From the NCBI GenBank assembly GCA_003221695.1, contig QHSX01000046.1:59478-123477 (forward strand): a stretch of DNA of 64,000 nt. The letters run 5' to 3'. Origin of the DNA: Candidatus Rokuibacteriota bacterium. Lineage in GTDB: Bacteria > Methylomirabilota > Methylomirabilia > Rokubacteriales > CSP1-6. Positions 37,148 to 47,092 of this stretch are shown here, one piece after another (positions within the stretch are counted from its first letter, which is position 1; each line of letters begins with the position of its first letter). The notes beneath the pieces were generated by a model. That model was not told the DNA's origin. It was given only the letters and a program-made list of their open reading frames with translations, and made no database searches. A program made the position numbers and the translations under genes.

Positions 37148-38497
37148 CTACGTCAGCTCGAACTTCTTGATGCGACGGTAGAGCGTCCGGACGGTGAGGC
37201 CGAGCGCCCGCGCGGTCTTTTCTTTGTCGTGTCCGTAACGGCCGAGCGCTCGGCGGATCAGCTCACGCTCGGCCTCCTCGAGCGTGGGCACCTCCTGGCC
37301 TGGCGTCGCGGCGGCGGGCACGGGCGCCCCGGCGAGCGCCGGGAGGTTCTCGCGCATGATCTCCTCGCGGGCGCCGAGTGCGTACGCGCGCTCGATGAGG
37401 TTCTCGAGCTCTCGAACGTTGCCGGGGAAGTCGTACGCCATCAGGGCCGCCTTGGCGTCGGGCGCCAGCCCCTTGACGTCACGGTGGAAGCGCTCGTTGA
37501 AGCGCCGGAGGAAGTGGGTCACCAGCGCCGGGATCTCGTCCTTGCGCGCCCGGAGCGGCGGCACGACGATGCGCACGACGTTGATCCGATAGTAGAGGTC
37601 CTGCCGGAAGCGCCCGCTCGCGACCGCGGCGTCGAGGTCCCGGTTGGTGGCAGCGATGATCCGGACGTCGACCGCGTGCGTCTTGGCGGAGCCGACGGGC
37701 CGGACCTCCTTCTCTTGCAGCACGCGCAGGAGCTTCGCCTGGAGCGCGACCGGGAGCTCGGCGACCTCGTCCAGAAACAGGGTGCCGTCCCGTGCCGAGC
37801 GCACGAGGCCGGGCGCGTCGCTGACGGCGCCCGAGAACGCGCCGCGCACGTGCCCGAAGAACTCCGACTCCATGAGCTCGGCCGGGATGGCGCCGCAGTT
37901 GACGGGCACGAAGGGGCCCTTGGCGCGCGGCGACTGGCGGTGGATCGCGGCGGCCACGAGCTCTTTGCCGGTCCCACTTTCGCCTTCGATAAGGACTGGG
38001 GAGTCCGAGGTCGCCACCGACGCGATCGTCTGCTTCACCTCCCGCATCTGGGGCGACGTCCCGACGATCTCCCGCTCGGCGAGCTCTCGTCCGAGCCTGG
38101 CCCGGAGCGACCCGACCTCCTGCCGGAGGAAGCGCCGCTCGATGAGCTGGCTCATCAGCGGGCGAAGCTCCTCGAAGTTCAGCGGCTTGATCAGGTAATC
38201 GTACGCCCCGGCCTTGAGAGCGTGCACGGCGTTCGAGACCACCGGATCGCCCGTCATCATCACGACTTCGAGTGCCCCGTCACGGCGCTTGATCTCCTCC
38301 AGGACCTGGAGGCCGTCCTTGCCGGGAAGCCACATGTCCAGCAGGGCCACGTCGAACAGCCGACCGTCGAGCAACGTGAGGGCCTCGTCGCCGTTGCCGG
38401 CCGCCGTGACGTCGTAGTCCCACCGGGTCAGCGTCTCGACCAGGAGGTCGCGGAGCTGGGCATCGTCCTCCGCGACGAGCACGCGCGGGTGGGTCAT
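37148..38497 (-). CDS. NtrC-family sigma-54-dependent response regulator
   Basis: A 449-residue protein in three domains. The receiver (1-125) has acceptor D54 in ALLDMWLPGKDG and the K in YLIKPL. The AAA+ domain (about 140-375) has Walker A EGESGTGKE, Walker B-like GTLFLDEVAELP and GFPGNVREL-type PGNVRELENLIERA. The Fis-type helix-turn-helix at the end reads EKTARALGLTVRTLYRRIKK. The loop that contacts sigma-54 reads GAFSGA (S222) instead of GAFTGA. It overlaps the upstream alpha/beta-hydrolase gene by 4 bases. No partner kinase is adjacent; the kinases at 57916-64000 are 20 kb away. Its targets may include the neighbouring liv or hcr/box units, though I found no clear sigma-54 promoter. Confidence 0.93.
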   Translation of the reverse strand: MTHPRVLVAEDDAQLRDLLVETLTRWDYDVTAAGNGDEALTLLDGRLFDVALLDMWLPGKDGLQVLEEIKRRDGALEVVMMTGDPVVSNAVHALKAGAYDYLIKPLNFEELRPLMSQLIERRFLRQEVGSLRARLGRELAEREIVGTSPQMREVKQTIASVATSDSPVLIEGESGTGKELVAAAIHRQSPRAKGPFVPVNCGAIPAELMESEFFGHVRGAFSGAVSDAPGLVRSARDGTLFLDEVAELPVALQAKLLRVLQEKEVRPVGSAKTHAVDVRIIAATNRDLDAAVASGRFRQDLYYRINVVRIVVPPLRARKDEIPALVTHFLRRFNERFHRDVKGLAPDAKAALMAYDFPGNVRELENLIERAYALGAREEIMRENLPALAGAPVPAAATPGQEVPTLEEAERELIRRALGRYGHDKEKTARALGLTVRTLYRRIKKFELT

Positions 38498-39327
38498 GGG
38501 CGCGCTCCGTGCCGGCGACCCTCGACCCGGGCGAGGAAGTCGAGGACGGTGCGGTTCCACGCCTCGGGCTGGTCCCGGTTGGCGAAGTGGCTCGCCGGAG
38601 CGAGGACGACCAGCGTCGAGCCGCGGATCTTCTGCCGCATGACCTTCATGGGCGCGAGCGACGGGTCTCGGTCGCCGCCGACGAGGAGCACGGGCATCCG
38701 GAGCGTCGAGAGCTGGTCGGTGATGTGGTCCATCGCGAGCAATGCGCGGAGCGAGTTCGCGTAGCCGATCGGCGTGAGCTGCCGGTACTCCTCGTAGAAC
38801 TCCGCCTTCGCCTCCGGGTCGAGGGCGAGCCGCTCGGAGAGGTTCGGATTCGCGGCCATCGCGAACTCCGCCATGGCGTCCATGCCCTGGGTCAGGGTGA
38901 TCTCGATCGACCGGGCGCGCATGACGACGTTCTGCCAGGTGAGTGGCAGCCCGCTCGCCGACGACGAGTTGGTGACGACCAGCGAGCGCGCGCGCCCGGG
39001 GAACCTGAGCGCGAAGCGCGTCACGATCCCGGCGCCGAGCGAGAGCCCGCCGAGGTGAGCCCGGCGGAGACCGAGGTGGTCGAGCACGGCCTTCAGGTCG
39101 AGGGCCCAGCGCTGGAAGGAGTACTTCGCGGGGTCGGCGGGGGCGTCCGAGCGTGCGTGGCCCCGCGGCTCCCAGAGGATCAACCGGTGCCGAGCCGCGA
39201 GCCCGGGGACGTTGACGTCCCACATCTTCGTGTTGCCTCCGATGCCGTAGGCGAGCACGAGCGGGGTGCCGCGGCCGTGCTCCTCGTAGTAGAGCCGGAC
39301 CCGATCGTCGGTCCTGAGATAGGGCAC
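38494..39327 (-). CDS. Alpha/beta-fold hydrolase
   Basis: A 277-residue serine hydrolase with the nucleophile elbow GGLSLGAG, the oxyanion region LAYGIGGNTKMWD, an acidic residue in VGGDRDPSLAP and the final histidine in APASHFANRDQP. Its length and layout match 3-oxoadipate enol-lactonase-like esterases. In box clusters a hydrolase of this fold commonly accompanies boxBC, so lactone or thioester hydrolysis for aromatic degradation is plausible. It is divergent from hcrC across a 116-base control region and is transcribed with the response-regulator gene. Confidence 0.88.
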   Translation of the reverse strand: MPYLRTDDRVRLYYEEHGRGTPLVLAYGIGGNTKMWDVNVPGLAARHRLILWEPRGHARSDAPADPAKYSFQRWALDLKAVLDHLGLRRAHLGGLSLGAGIVTRFALRFPGRARSLVVTNSSSASGLPLTWQNVVMRARSIEITLTQGMDAMAEFAMAANPNLSERLALDPEAKAEFYEEYRQLTPIGYANSLRALLAMDHITDQLSTLRMPVLLVGGDRDPSLAPMKVMRQKIRGSTLVVLAPASHFANRDQPEAWNRTVLDFLARVEGRRHGARP

Positions 39328-39359
39328 GAAGGGTATCTTAGCGCCGGCCCTCTTCGGGC

Positions 39360-39389
39360 TTGACAGGTTCCAGGCAGATTCAGTATTTT
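39360..39389 (+). promoter_or_regulatory. Sigma-70-type promoter for the hcr-box operon
   Basis: TTGACA (39360-39365, perfect) and TATTTT (39384-39389) are separated by 18 bases, in an AT-rich island upstream of hcrC. An imperfect dyad (CAGATTCA at 39375-39382 and TGAACTG at 39390-39396) brackets the -10 box, and TTAAT-TCCTG-ATTAA (39400-39414) follows. These are candidate operators. Confidence 0.6.
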
Positions 39390-39399
39390 TGAACTGCTC

Positions 39400-39414
39400 T
39401 TAATTCCTGATTAA
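39400..39414. promoter_or_regulatory. Short palindrome downstream of the hcr promoter
   Basis: TTAAT and ATTAA are perfect 5-base arms around TCCTG, just after the predicted transcription start. It could be the site of the XRE-cupin regulator encoded at 43412-43960. The arms are short, so chance is possible, although AT-rich palindromes are rare in this DNA. Confidence 0.35.
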
Positions 39415-39443
39415 TCGACCCCCCTCCGGGGGCAGGAGCGCGG

Positions 39444-39920
39444 ATGAAGGCCCGGCTCTCCCTGACCGTGAACGGCGAGACCCACGACGTGCTCGTCCCC
39501 GTGCACAAGACGCTCCTGGAGGTGCTGCGCGAGGACCTGGGTCTCACCGGGACGAAGCACGGCTGCGAGCTCGGGGAGTGCGGGACGTGCACCGTGCTCG
39601 TGGACGAGGTCCCCGTGCTCTCGTGCCTGGCGCTCCCCGCCGACCTCGCCGACGCCGCGATCACGACGGTCGAAGGCATGGCGGAGGGCGGGCGCCTTCA
39701 TCCACTCCAGCAGGCGTTCGCCGAGCTCGGCGCCGCCCAGTGCGGTTACTGCACGCCCGGCATCCTGCTCACGGCCCAGGCGCTCCTTGCCGACCGGCCG
39801 AGCCCGACGCGCCAGGAGATCAAGGAGGCGCTCGCGGGCAACCTCTGCCGCTGCACCGGGTACACGAAGATCCTCGACGCCGTCGAGCTGGCCGCCCTGC
39901 GGGTCGGCGTCCCACGATGA
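39444..39920 (+). CDS. hcrC: 4-hydroxybenzoyl-CoA reductase, [2Fe-2S] small subunit
   Basis: A 158-residue iron-sulfur subunit of the molybdenum hydroxylase family. Plant-type ferredoxin cysteines are C41, C46, C49 and C61 (GCELGECGTC ... LSC); the second cluster uses C100, C103, C135 and C137 (QCGYCTPGI ... LCRCTGY). On its own this would only say xanthine-dehydrogenase family, but the next two subunits identify the enzyme as 4-hydroxybenzoyl-CoA reductase. AGGAG precedes the ATG. It is the first gene of the hcr-box operon. The stop overlaps hcrA by 4 bases. Confidence 0.85.
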   Translation: MKARLSLTVNGETHDVLVPVHKTLLEVLREDLGLTGTKHGCELGECGTCTVLVDEVPVLSCLALPADLADAAITTVEGMAEGGRLHPLQQAFAELGAAQCGYCTPGILLTAQALLADRPSPTRQEIKEALAGNLCRCTGYTKILDAVELAALRVGVPR

Positions 39921-42391
39921 GCGCGGACGCGGGAAAGCACGAGTTCGCGGTCATCGGTCAGCCCCTCCCGAAGATCGACGCCTGGGCGAAGGTCGTCGGC
40001 GAGACCAAGTACGCCGACGACCTCTTCCTTCCGCGCATGGCGTACGGCAGGCTGCTCCGCTCGCCCCACGGCCACGCCCGGATCACCCGTGTGGACACGG
40101 CGCGGGCGCGTGCGCTGCCGGGCGTGTACGCCGTGATCAGCGGGGCCGACCTCCCGCGCGTCCGGTTCGGCATTCTCCCCGTCTCGCAGGACGAGGAGGC
40201 GCTCTGCACCGAGAAGGTGCGCATGGTGGGCGACGCCGTGGCCGCGGTCGCCGCGGTGGACGAGGAAACGGCGGAGCACGCCTGCCGCCTGATCGACGTG
40301 GACTACGAGCCCCTGCGGGCGCTCATGTCGATCGAGGAGTCGCTCGCCCACCCCGAGGTCCGCATCCACGAGTACGGCGACGGGCCCAACGTCCACAAGA
40401 ATGTCTCGCTCCAGTTCGGCGACGTCGAGGCGGCGTTCGCGCGGTCGGACTTGGTCCGCGAGGACGTGTTCTTCTTCGAGGGCAACACGCATCTTCCGAT
40501 GGAGCAGCACGCGGCGGTCGCCGCCGCGGGGCCAGATGGCAAGCTCACGCTCTGGTCCTCGACGCAGACGCCCCACTACGTGCACCGGCTCCTCGCGAAG
40601 ATCCTCGACATGCCAGCGGCGCACATTCGCGTCGTCGCCACGCCGGTGGGCGGCGGCTTCGGCGGCAAGCTCGACGCCTTCGCCCACGAGATCGCGGCGT
40701 GCCGGCTCTCACAGCTCACGGGACGTCCGGTGAAGATCGCGTGCAGCCGCGAGGAGGTCTTCTACATTCACCGCGGGCGCCATCCGGTGCTCATGTGGAT
40801 CAAGACCGGTTTCACGCGGAGCGGCGAGATCACGGGCTGCCACCTCCGGACCTGGCTCGACGGCGGCGCCTACGGCTCCTACGGCGTGGCGTCGACGTTC
40901 TACACGGGTGTCATCAACCCGGTCACGTACAGGATGCCCGTGTACAAGTTCGAGGGCGCGCGCGTCTTCACCAACAAGCCGCCCTGCGGGCCCAAGCGGG
41001 GGCACGGCACGCCGCAGCCGCGCTTCGCGCTCGAGTGCCAGATCGATAAGGCCGCCGAGCAGCTCGGCCTCGACCCGGCGGAGATGCGCAAGCGCATCCT
41101 CGCCGAACCCTTCACCAAGACGGCGAACCACCTCACGGTCACGACGATCGGCCTCGGTGAGTGTATCGACCGGGTCGTCGAGGCCTCGGGCTGGCGGACC
41201 AAATGGCGCGGCTTTTTCTCGGAGGAGGCGACGTCACGGGCGCGCCCTGGTGGCGCGACGGCCCCCTCCGAAAAAAAGAGACGGGGGATGGGCATCGCCT
41301 GCTCGGCCTACCTCACCGGCGCGGGCACCGCGGTCTACTGGAACCACATGCCCCACTCGGGCGTGATCCTGCGTGCCGACCGGAGCGGCTCGGTCGCGGT
41401 CCTGTGCGGCGCGACCGACATCGGCCAGGGCTCGGACTCGATCCTCGCCTACCTGCCGGCAGAGATCCTCGGCATCGACCCGAAGGACGTCCACGTCCAC
41501 CCCGCCGACACGAGCCTCACGCCCGTGGACCTCGGCTCCTACTCCTCACGCGTGACGCTCATGTGCGGCATGGCCGCGATCCAGGCCAGCCAGCGGCTCC
41601 GGGAGGTCATCGCCCAGGCGGTCGCGCGGAAGCTCGCGGTGGAACCCGGCGCGCTCGCGTTCCGCGATCGCAAGGTGGGCGTCGCCGCCGACTGGGAGCG
41701 GGCGGTGGACTTCCCCCAGGCGGTCGAGCTCGCCGAGGCGATGCACGGCGTGCTCGCGTTCGCCGGCTCGTACGCACCGCCGAGGCGGGCGGGGAAGTAC
41801 AAGGGCGGGGGCGTGGGCCCGTCGCCGTGCTATTCGTATTCCGCGTGTGTCGTCGAGCTGACCGTTGACGAAGAAACCGGAGAGATCGAACTGCACGACG
41901 TCTGGATCGGACACGATATCGGTCGCGCGCTGAACCCGCTGCTCGCCGAGGGCCAGGTCGAGGGCTCGGTGTACATGGGCATCGGCGAGGCGCTCATGGA
42001 AGGCCAGGTCTTCCGCAAGGGCGTGCACAAGAACCCGTCGCTCCTCGAGTACAAGAGCCCGACCACGCTCGAGACGCCGGAGATCCACACCTTCCTGGTC
42101 GAGACGAACGACCCGGAGGGGCCGTTCGGCGCCAAGGAGGCGGGACAGGGACCGCTCCTGCCCGTCATTCCGGCGATCGCGAACGCCGTCTACCACGCCG
42201 TGGGTGTGCGCTGCGACGAGGTCCCGATCACGCCCGAGATGATCCTGAAAGGGCTCGAGCTCCGGCGCCGGGGCAAGCCCGCGCGCGTGGGGCCCGAGCG
42301 GATCCCGTTGTTCACCTTCAAGGCGCCGGTCGTGGTCGAGTCCGCGTTCGGCCAGCCCGCCGACGCCATCGCCGTCCGCCCGTTCCAGTGA
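39917..42391 (+). CDS. hcrA: 4-hydroxybenzoyl-CoA reductase, molybdopterin large subunit
   Basis: An 824-residue molybdopterin-binding catalytic subunit. It shows VVGETKYADDLFLP, TPVGGGFGGKLDA, the NKPPCGPKRGHGTPQPRFALE stretch (HcrA-like, not the AYxCSFR of CO dehydrogenase), CGATDIGQGSDSILAY and GAKEAGQGPLLPVIPAIANA. ATG 39917 overlaps the hcrC stop (ATGA). The enzyme reductively removes the 4-hydroxyl of 4-hydroxybenzoyl-CoA, giving benzoyl-CoA, with electrons from ferredoxin. Residues about 435-452 ([18 protein letters not shown]) are encoded by a palindromic repeat and have no counterpart I recall in other HcrA proteins. They lie between domains, so the enzyme may tolerate them. Confidence 0.85.
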   Translation: MSADAGKHEFAVIGQPLPKIDAWAKVVGETKYADDLFLPRMAYGRLLRSPHGHARITRVDTARARALPGVYAVISGADLPRVRFGILPVSQDEEALCTEKVRMVGDAVAAVAAVDEETAEHACRLIDVDYEPLRALMSIEESLAHPEVRIHEYGDGPNVHKNVSLQFGDVEAAFARSDLVREDVFFFEGNTHLPMEQHAAVAAAGPDGKLTLWSSTQTPHYVHRLLAKILDMPAAHIRVVATPVGGGFGGKLDAFAHEIAACRLSQLTGRPVKIACSREEVFYIHRGRHPVLMWIKTGFTRSGEITGCHLRTWLDGGAYGSYGVASTFYTGVINPVTYRMPVYKFEGARVFTNKPPCGPKRGHGTPQPRFALECQIDKAAEQLGLDPAEMRKRILAEPFTKTANHLTVTTIGLGECIDRVVEASGWRTKWRGFFSEEATSRARPGGATAPSEKKRRGMGIACSAYLTGAGTAVYWNHMPHSGVILRADRSGSVAVLCGATDIGQGSDSILAYLPAEILGIDPKDVHVHPADTSLTPVDLGSYSSRVTLMCGMAAIQASQRLREVIAQAVARKLAVEPGALAFRDRKVGVAADWERAVDFPQAVELAEAMHGVLAFAGSYAPPRRAGKYKGGGVGPSPCYSYSACVVELTVDEETGEIELHDVWIGHDIGRALNPLLAEGQVEGSVYMGIGEALMEGQVFRKGVHKNPSLLEYKSPTTLETPEIHTFLVETNDPEGPFGAKEAGQGPLLPVIPAIANAVYHAVGVRCDEVPITPEMILKGLELRRRGKPARVGPERIPLFTFKAPVVVESAFGQPADAIAVRPFQ
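41219..41271. repeat. Palindromic repeat element, copy B, translated within hcrA
   Basis: This 53-base palindrome (GGAGGAGGC ... GCCCCCTCC arms, inner GGCGCGCC core) is bordered by a T-run before and an A-run after that extend the stem. It matches the reverse complement of 15416-15469 at about 46 of 54 positions with one gap. It keeps the hcrA frame open. Confidence 0.8.
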
Positions 42392-42398
42392 TGCGCCT

Positions 42399-43415
42399 GT
42401 GCTAAGGCTTCCCCCGTTCACCTACCTGGCGCCCCGCACCGTCGACGACGCGGCGAAGGCCCTGGCCTCCCACGGCGGAGCGGCGATGCTCGTGGCGGGG
42501 GGCACGGACCTCTACCCCAACATGAAGCGACGCCAGTTCGAGCCGAGCGTGCTGGTCGGGCTCCTGGCGATTCGCGAGCTCCGAGGCGTGCGCGGTGGCG
42601 CGCGCGAGGGGGTCACGCTCGGGAGCTGCACGACGCTCTCCGCCGTCGCCGTGCACCCGGAGATCGCCGCGCACTATCCGGCGCTGGCGACCGCCGCCGG
42701 CCTCGTCTCCTCACCGCAGCTCCGTAACATGGGGACGATCGGCGGCAACGTCTGCGTGGACACGCGCTGCAACTACTACAACCAGTCCTACGAATGGCGG
42801 AAGGCCGTGGGGTTCTGTATGAAGCGGGACGGCGCGATCTGTCTCGTCGCCCCCAGAAGCCCGCGCTGCTGGGCCGTCTCGTCGTCGGACACGGCGCCGG
42901 TCCTCTGGAGCCTCGGCGCCCGCGTGCGGCTTCGCTCGGCCGCGGGCGAGCGCACGATCCCGGTCGAGACGCTCTTCCGCGACGACGGCATCGAGTATCT
43001 GGCGAAGCGGCCCGACGAGATCCTCACGGACATCCTGCTGCCACCCGCCGACGGCTGGCGCTCCGCGTATCTGAAGCTCCGGCGACGCGGCTCGTTCGAT
43101 TTTCCCGTGCTCGGCGTCGCCGTCGCCGTCCAGATGGAAGGGGACGTCGTCCGCGACGCCCGGATCGTCGTCGGCGCGGTCGCCTCGCAGCCGCGCCCGG
43201 CGCCCGCCGCGGCCGCCGCGCTCGTCGGGGGCCGGCTCACGTCGGAGCTGATCGCGCGCGTCGCCGAGCTCGCCGCGGGGCCGGCGAAGCCGCTCGACAA
43301 CACCGACTTCACGCATCCTTACCGGAAGAAGATGACGCGTGTGTTCGTCGCCCGTGCGCTCGCGTCCCTGGCGGGGCTCGCGCCGGCCGGCGAGCCGGCG
43401 GCGGAGGTCGCGTGA
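42399..43415 (+). CDS. hcrB: 4-hydroxybenzoyl-CoA reductase, FAD medium subunit with extra [4Fe-4S] loop
   Basis: A 338-residue FAD-binding subunit of the molybdenum hydroxylase family (VAGGTDLYPNMKR; SSPQLRNMGTIGGNVC; C-terminal domain with DFPVLGVAVAV). It contains the insertion that distinguishes 4-hydroxybenzoyl-CoA reductase from other family members: C124, C140, C148 and C157, spaced 16-8-9, within CNYYNQSYEWRKA and GFCMKRDGAICLV. As I recall, the Thauera enzyme binds its extra [4Fe-4S] cluster with this spacing. This is the strongest evidence for the substrate. The start is GTG 42399; ATG 42391 runs into a stop. The end overlaps the regulator gene. Confidence 0.88.
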   Translation: MLRLPPFTYLAPRTVDDAAKALASHGGAAMLVAGGTDLYPNMKRRQFEPSVLVGLLAIRELRGVRGGAREGVTLGSCTTLSAVAVHPEIAAHYPALATAAGLVSSPQLRNMGTIGGNVCVDTRCNYYNQSYEWRKAVGFCMKRDGAICLVAPRSPRCWAVSSSDTAPVLWSLGARVRLRSAAGERTIPVETLFRDDGIEYLAKRPDEILTDILLPPADGWRSAYLKLRRRGSFDFPVLGVAVAVQMEGDVVRDARIVVGAVASQPRPAPAAAAALVGGRLTSELIARVAELAAGPAKPLDNTDFTHPYRKKMTRVFVARALASLAGLAPAGEPAAEVA

Positions 43416-43960
43416 CCGCGCTCGGCGGGCGCATCAAGGGCCTGCGCGCCGAGCGCGAGCTGCAGCAGCGCCAGCTCGCGGAGAAGGCGGACCTCACGCC
43501 GAGCATGGTGTCGCAGATCGAGTCGGGGCGGCTCACGCCGTCGCTCCATACGCTCGGCCGGATCGCGGCGGCGCTCGGCGTGCCGATCGGCGCCCTGTTC
43601 GACGGCCAGCCCGCCGGCTCGATCGTCGTGACCCGCCGGAAGGACTATCCCGTCGTCAGCTTCGACGGCTCGTCGGAGCGCTGGGCGGTGCTGGGCGCCG
43701 GGCTCTTCCAGGGCAAGATCCGCGCGGTCGTCTCGACGCTCGGGCCCAGGGAGCGCGGGGTCACGACCGAGAAGGTCATCATCAAACCCGGTCAGATGAA
43801 GCTCTTCTACGTGATCGACGGCAAGGTCGCCCTGCACTATAACGGCGACCGTCACCTGCTCGAGGCCGGTGACAGCGCGCTGCTCGACGGCGGCACGCCG
43901 CACGGCTGGGAGAATCTCGGCACGAAGCGGGCCCAGGCGCTCTGGGTCATTCTCGGATAG
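43412..43960 (+). CDS. XRE-family regulator with C-terminal cupin domain
   Basis: A 182-residue protein. An N-terminal helix-turn-helix (IKGLRAERELQQRQLAEKAD; LTPSMVSQIESGRLTPSL) is joined to a cupin domain (IIKPGQMKLFYVIDGKVALH; LLEAGDSALLDGGTPHGWEN). The GTG overlaps the hcrB stop as GTGA, so it is part of the operon. Aromatic-pathway regulators of the box type (BoxR/BzdR) are XRE fused to a shikimate-kinase-like domain; this one has a cupin instead, so it is a different solution. The cupin may sense a CoA ester or metal, which is inference. Confidence 0.88.
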   Translation: MTALGGRIKGLRAERELQQRQLAEKADLTPSMVSQIESGRLTPSLHTLGRIAAALGVPIGALFDGQPAGSIVVTRRKDYPVVSFDGSSERWAVLGAGLFQGKIRAVVSTLGPRERGVTTEKVIIKPGQMKLFYVIDGKVALHYNGDRHLLEAGDSALLDGGTPHGWENLGTKRAQALWVILG

Positions 43961-43984
43961 CCCGGTCGCCCGGGGGGACAGGAT

Positions 43985-45654
43985 ATGGCTGACAGCGACA
44001 CCGTGTGCGTCGACTTCCAGACCGACCCGTCGAGGTACAAGCACTGGAAGCTCTCCTTCGACGGGCCCGTCGCCACGCTCGCGATGGACGTGCGGGAGGA
44101 CGGTGGGCTCCGGCCGGGGTACGAGCTGAAGCTCAACTCGTACGACCTCGGTGTGGACGTCGAGCTCTACGACGCGGTCCAGCGGCTCCGCTTCGAGCAC
44201 CCGGAGGTCGGCGCCGTCGTGATCACCTCGGGTAAGGAGCGCGTCTTCTGCGCCGGCGCCAACATCCGGATGCTCTCGCAGTCGCCGCACGCCTTCAAGG
44301 TGAACTTCTGCAAATTCACCAACGAGACCCGGAATGCCATCGAGGACGCGACCGTCGGGTCGCGCCAGGTCTACCTCACGGCCGTCAACGGCCCCTGCGC
44401 GGGTGGCGGCTACGAGCTGGCGCTCGCGACCGACTGGATCATCATGGCCGACGACGGCAACACCGCGGTCTCGCTGCCCGAAGTGCCGCTGCTCGCGGTC
44501 CTGCCGGGCACCGGCGGGCTCACGCGGCTCGTGGACAAGCGCCACGTGCGCCGGGACCGCGCCGACTTCTTCTGCACCACCGAGGAGGGGGTGCGGGGCA
44601 AGCGCGCCGCCGAGTGGGGCCTGGTGGACGAGGTCGTGCCGCGCTCGCGGCTCGCCGAGGTCGTCCGGGCGCGCGCGCGCGAGCTTGCGGCGCGCACCGA
44701 CAGACCGGCGACCGCGCCGGGGTTCCGGCTCCTACCGCTCGAGCGGACCATCGCGGACGACGCGGTCCGCTACCGCCACGTCGCGTGCGAGCTCGACCGT
44801 ACGCGCGGGATCGCCTGGATCACGGTGACCGCGCCCGCCGCGTCGCCGCCGAACGGCGCGCCGGGCGTCCACGCCCAGGGCTCGACGTTCTGGCCGCTCG
44901 CCCTCGCGCGGGAGCTCGACGATCTCGTCCTCCACCTGCGGACCAACGAGGCGGAGGTCGGCGTCTGGGTGTTCAAGACCGCGGGGCGGGCCGATCTCGT
45001 CGAGGCCTACGATCGGCTGCTGGCCGACCACCGGGACGACTGGCTCGTTCGTGAGATCCGTCTCTACTGGAAGCGCACGCTCAAGCGCCTCGACGTCACC
45101 TCGCGCTCGATGTTCGCGCTCGTCGAGCCCGGCTCGTGCTTCGTCGGGACGCTGCTCGAGCTCGCCCTCGCGGCGGATCGTTCGTACATGCTCGACGGAA
45201 CGCGGCGGGGGGAGCGCCTGCCGCTGGCGACCGTGCGCCTGACCGAGGCGAACTTCGGCGCCTACCCGATGCCGAACGGCCTGACCCGCATCGCGAACCG
45301 GCACCTCGCCGAGCCTGCCCGTGTCGAGAAGCTCCGGGCGCGGCTCGGCGAGGACCTCGACGCGCGGGCGGCCGCCGAGGCCGGCCTCGTGACCTTCACG
45401 CCCGACGACATCGACTGGGACGACGAGGTGCGGCAGGCGCTCGAGGCGCGCGCGGCCTTCTCGCCCGACGCGCTGACCGGCATGGAGGCGTCGCTCCGGT
45501 TCGGTGGCCCGGAGACGCTCGAGACCAAGATCTTCGGCCGGCTGTCGGCGTGGCAGAATTGGGTCTTCCAGCGCCCGAACGCGGCGGGGCCGAAGGGCGC
45601 GCTCGTCGTGTACGGGACGGGCCAGCGGAGCGAGTTCGACCGGAGGAGAGTGTG

Positions 45655-45655
<1 letters not shown>
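43985..45655 (+). CDS. boxC: Benzoyl-CoA-dihydrodiol lyase BoxC
   Basis: A 556-residue enzyme that opens the 2,3-epoxybenzoyl-CoA ring hydrolytically, releasing formate. It has crotonase-type cores: the first with VVITSGKERVFCAGANIRML, NGPCAGGGYELALATDWII and VSLPEVPLLAVLPGTGGLTR, and a second, more divergent one (FALVEPGSCFVGTLLELALA). The N-terminus FQTDPSRYKHWKLSFDG and the overall length match BoxC. It starts 24 bases after the regulator gene and overlaps boxB by one base. Identification is secure. Confidence 0.93.
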
Positions 45656-47073
<1,418 letters not shown>

Positions 47074-47092
47074 GCCGGTGGGAGGGGCCGTC

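Noticed and set aside
39444..43415. Carbon monoxide dehydrogenase (coxSLM) or xanthine dehydrogenase
   Set aside because: The large subunit lacks AYxCSFR or AYRGAGR and instead has the HcrA-type GPKRGHG segment. The FAD subunit has the extra four-cysteine loop of 4-hydroxybenzoyl-CoA reductase, and the operon contains box genes.
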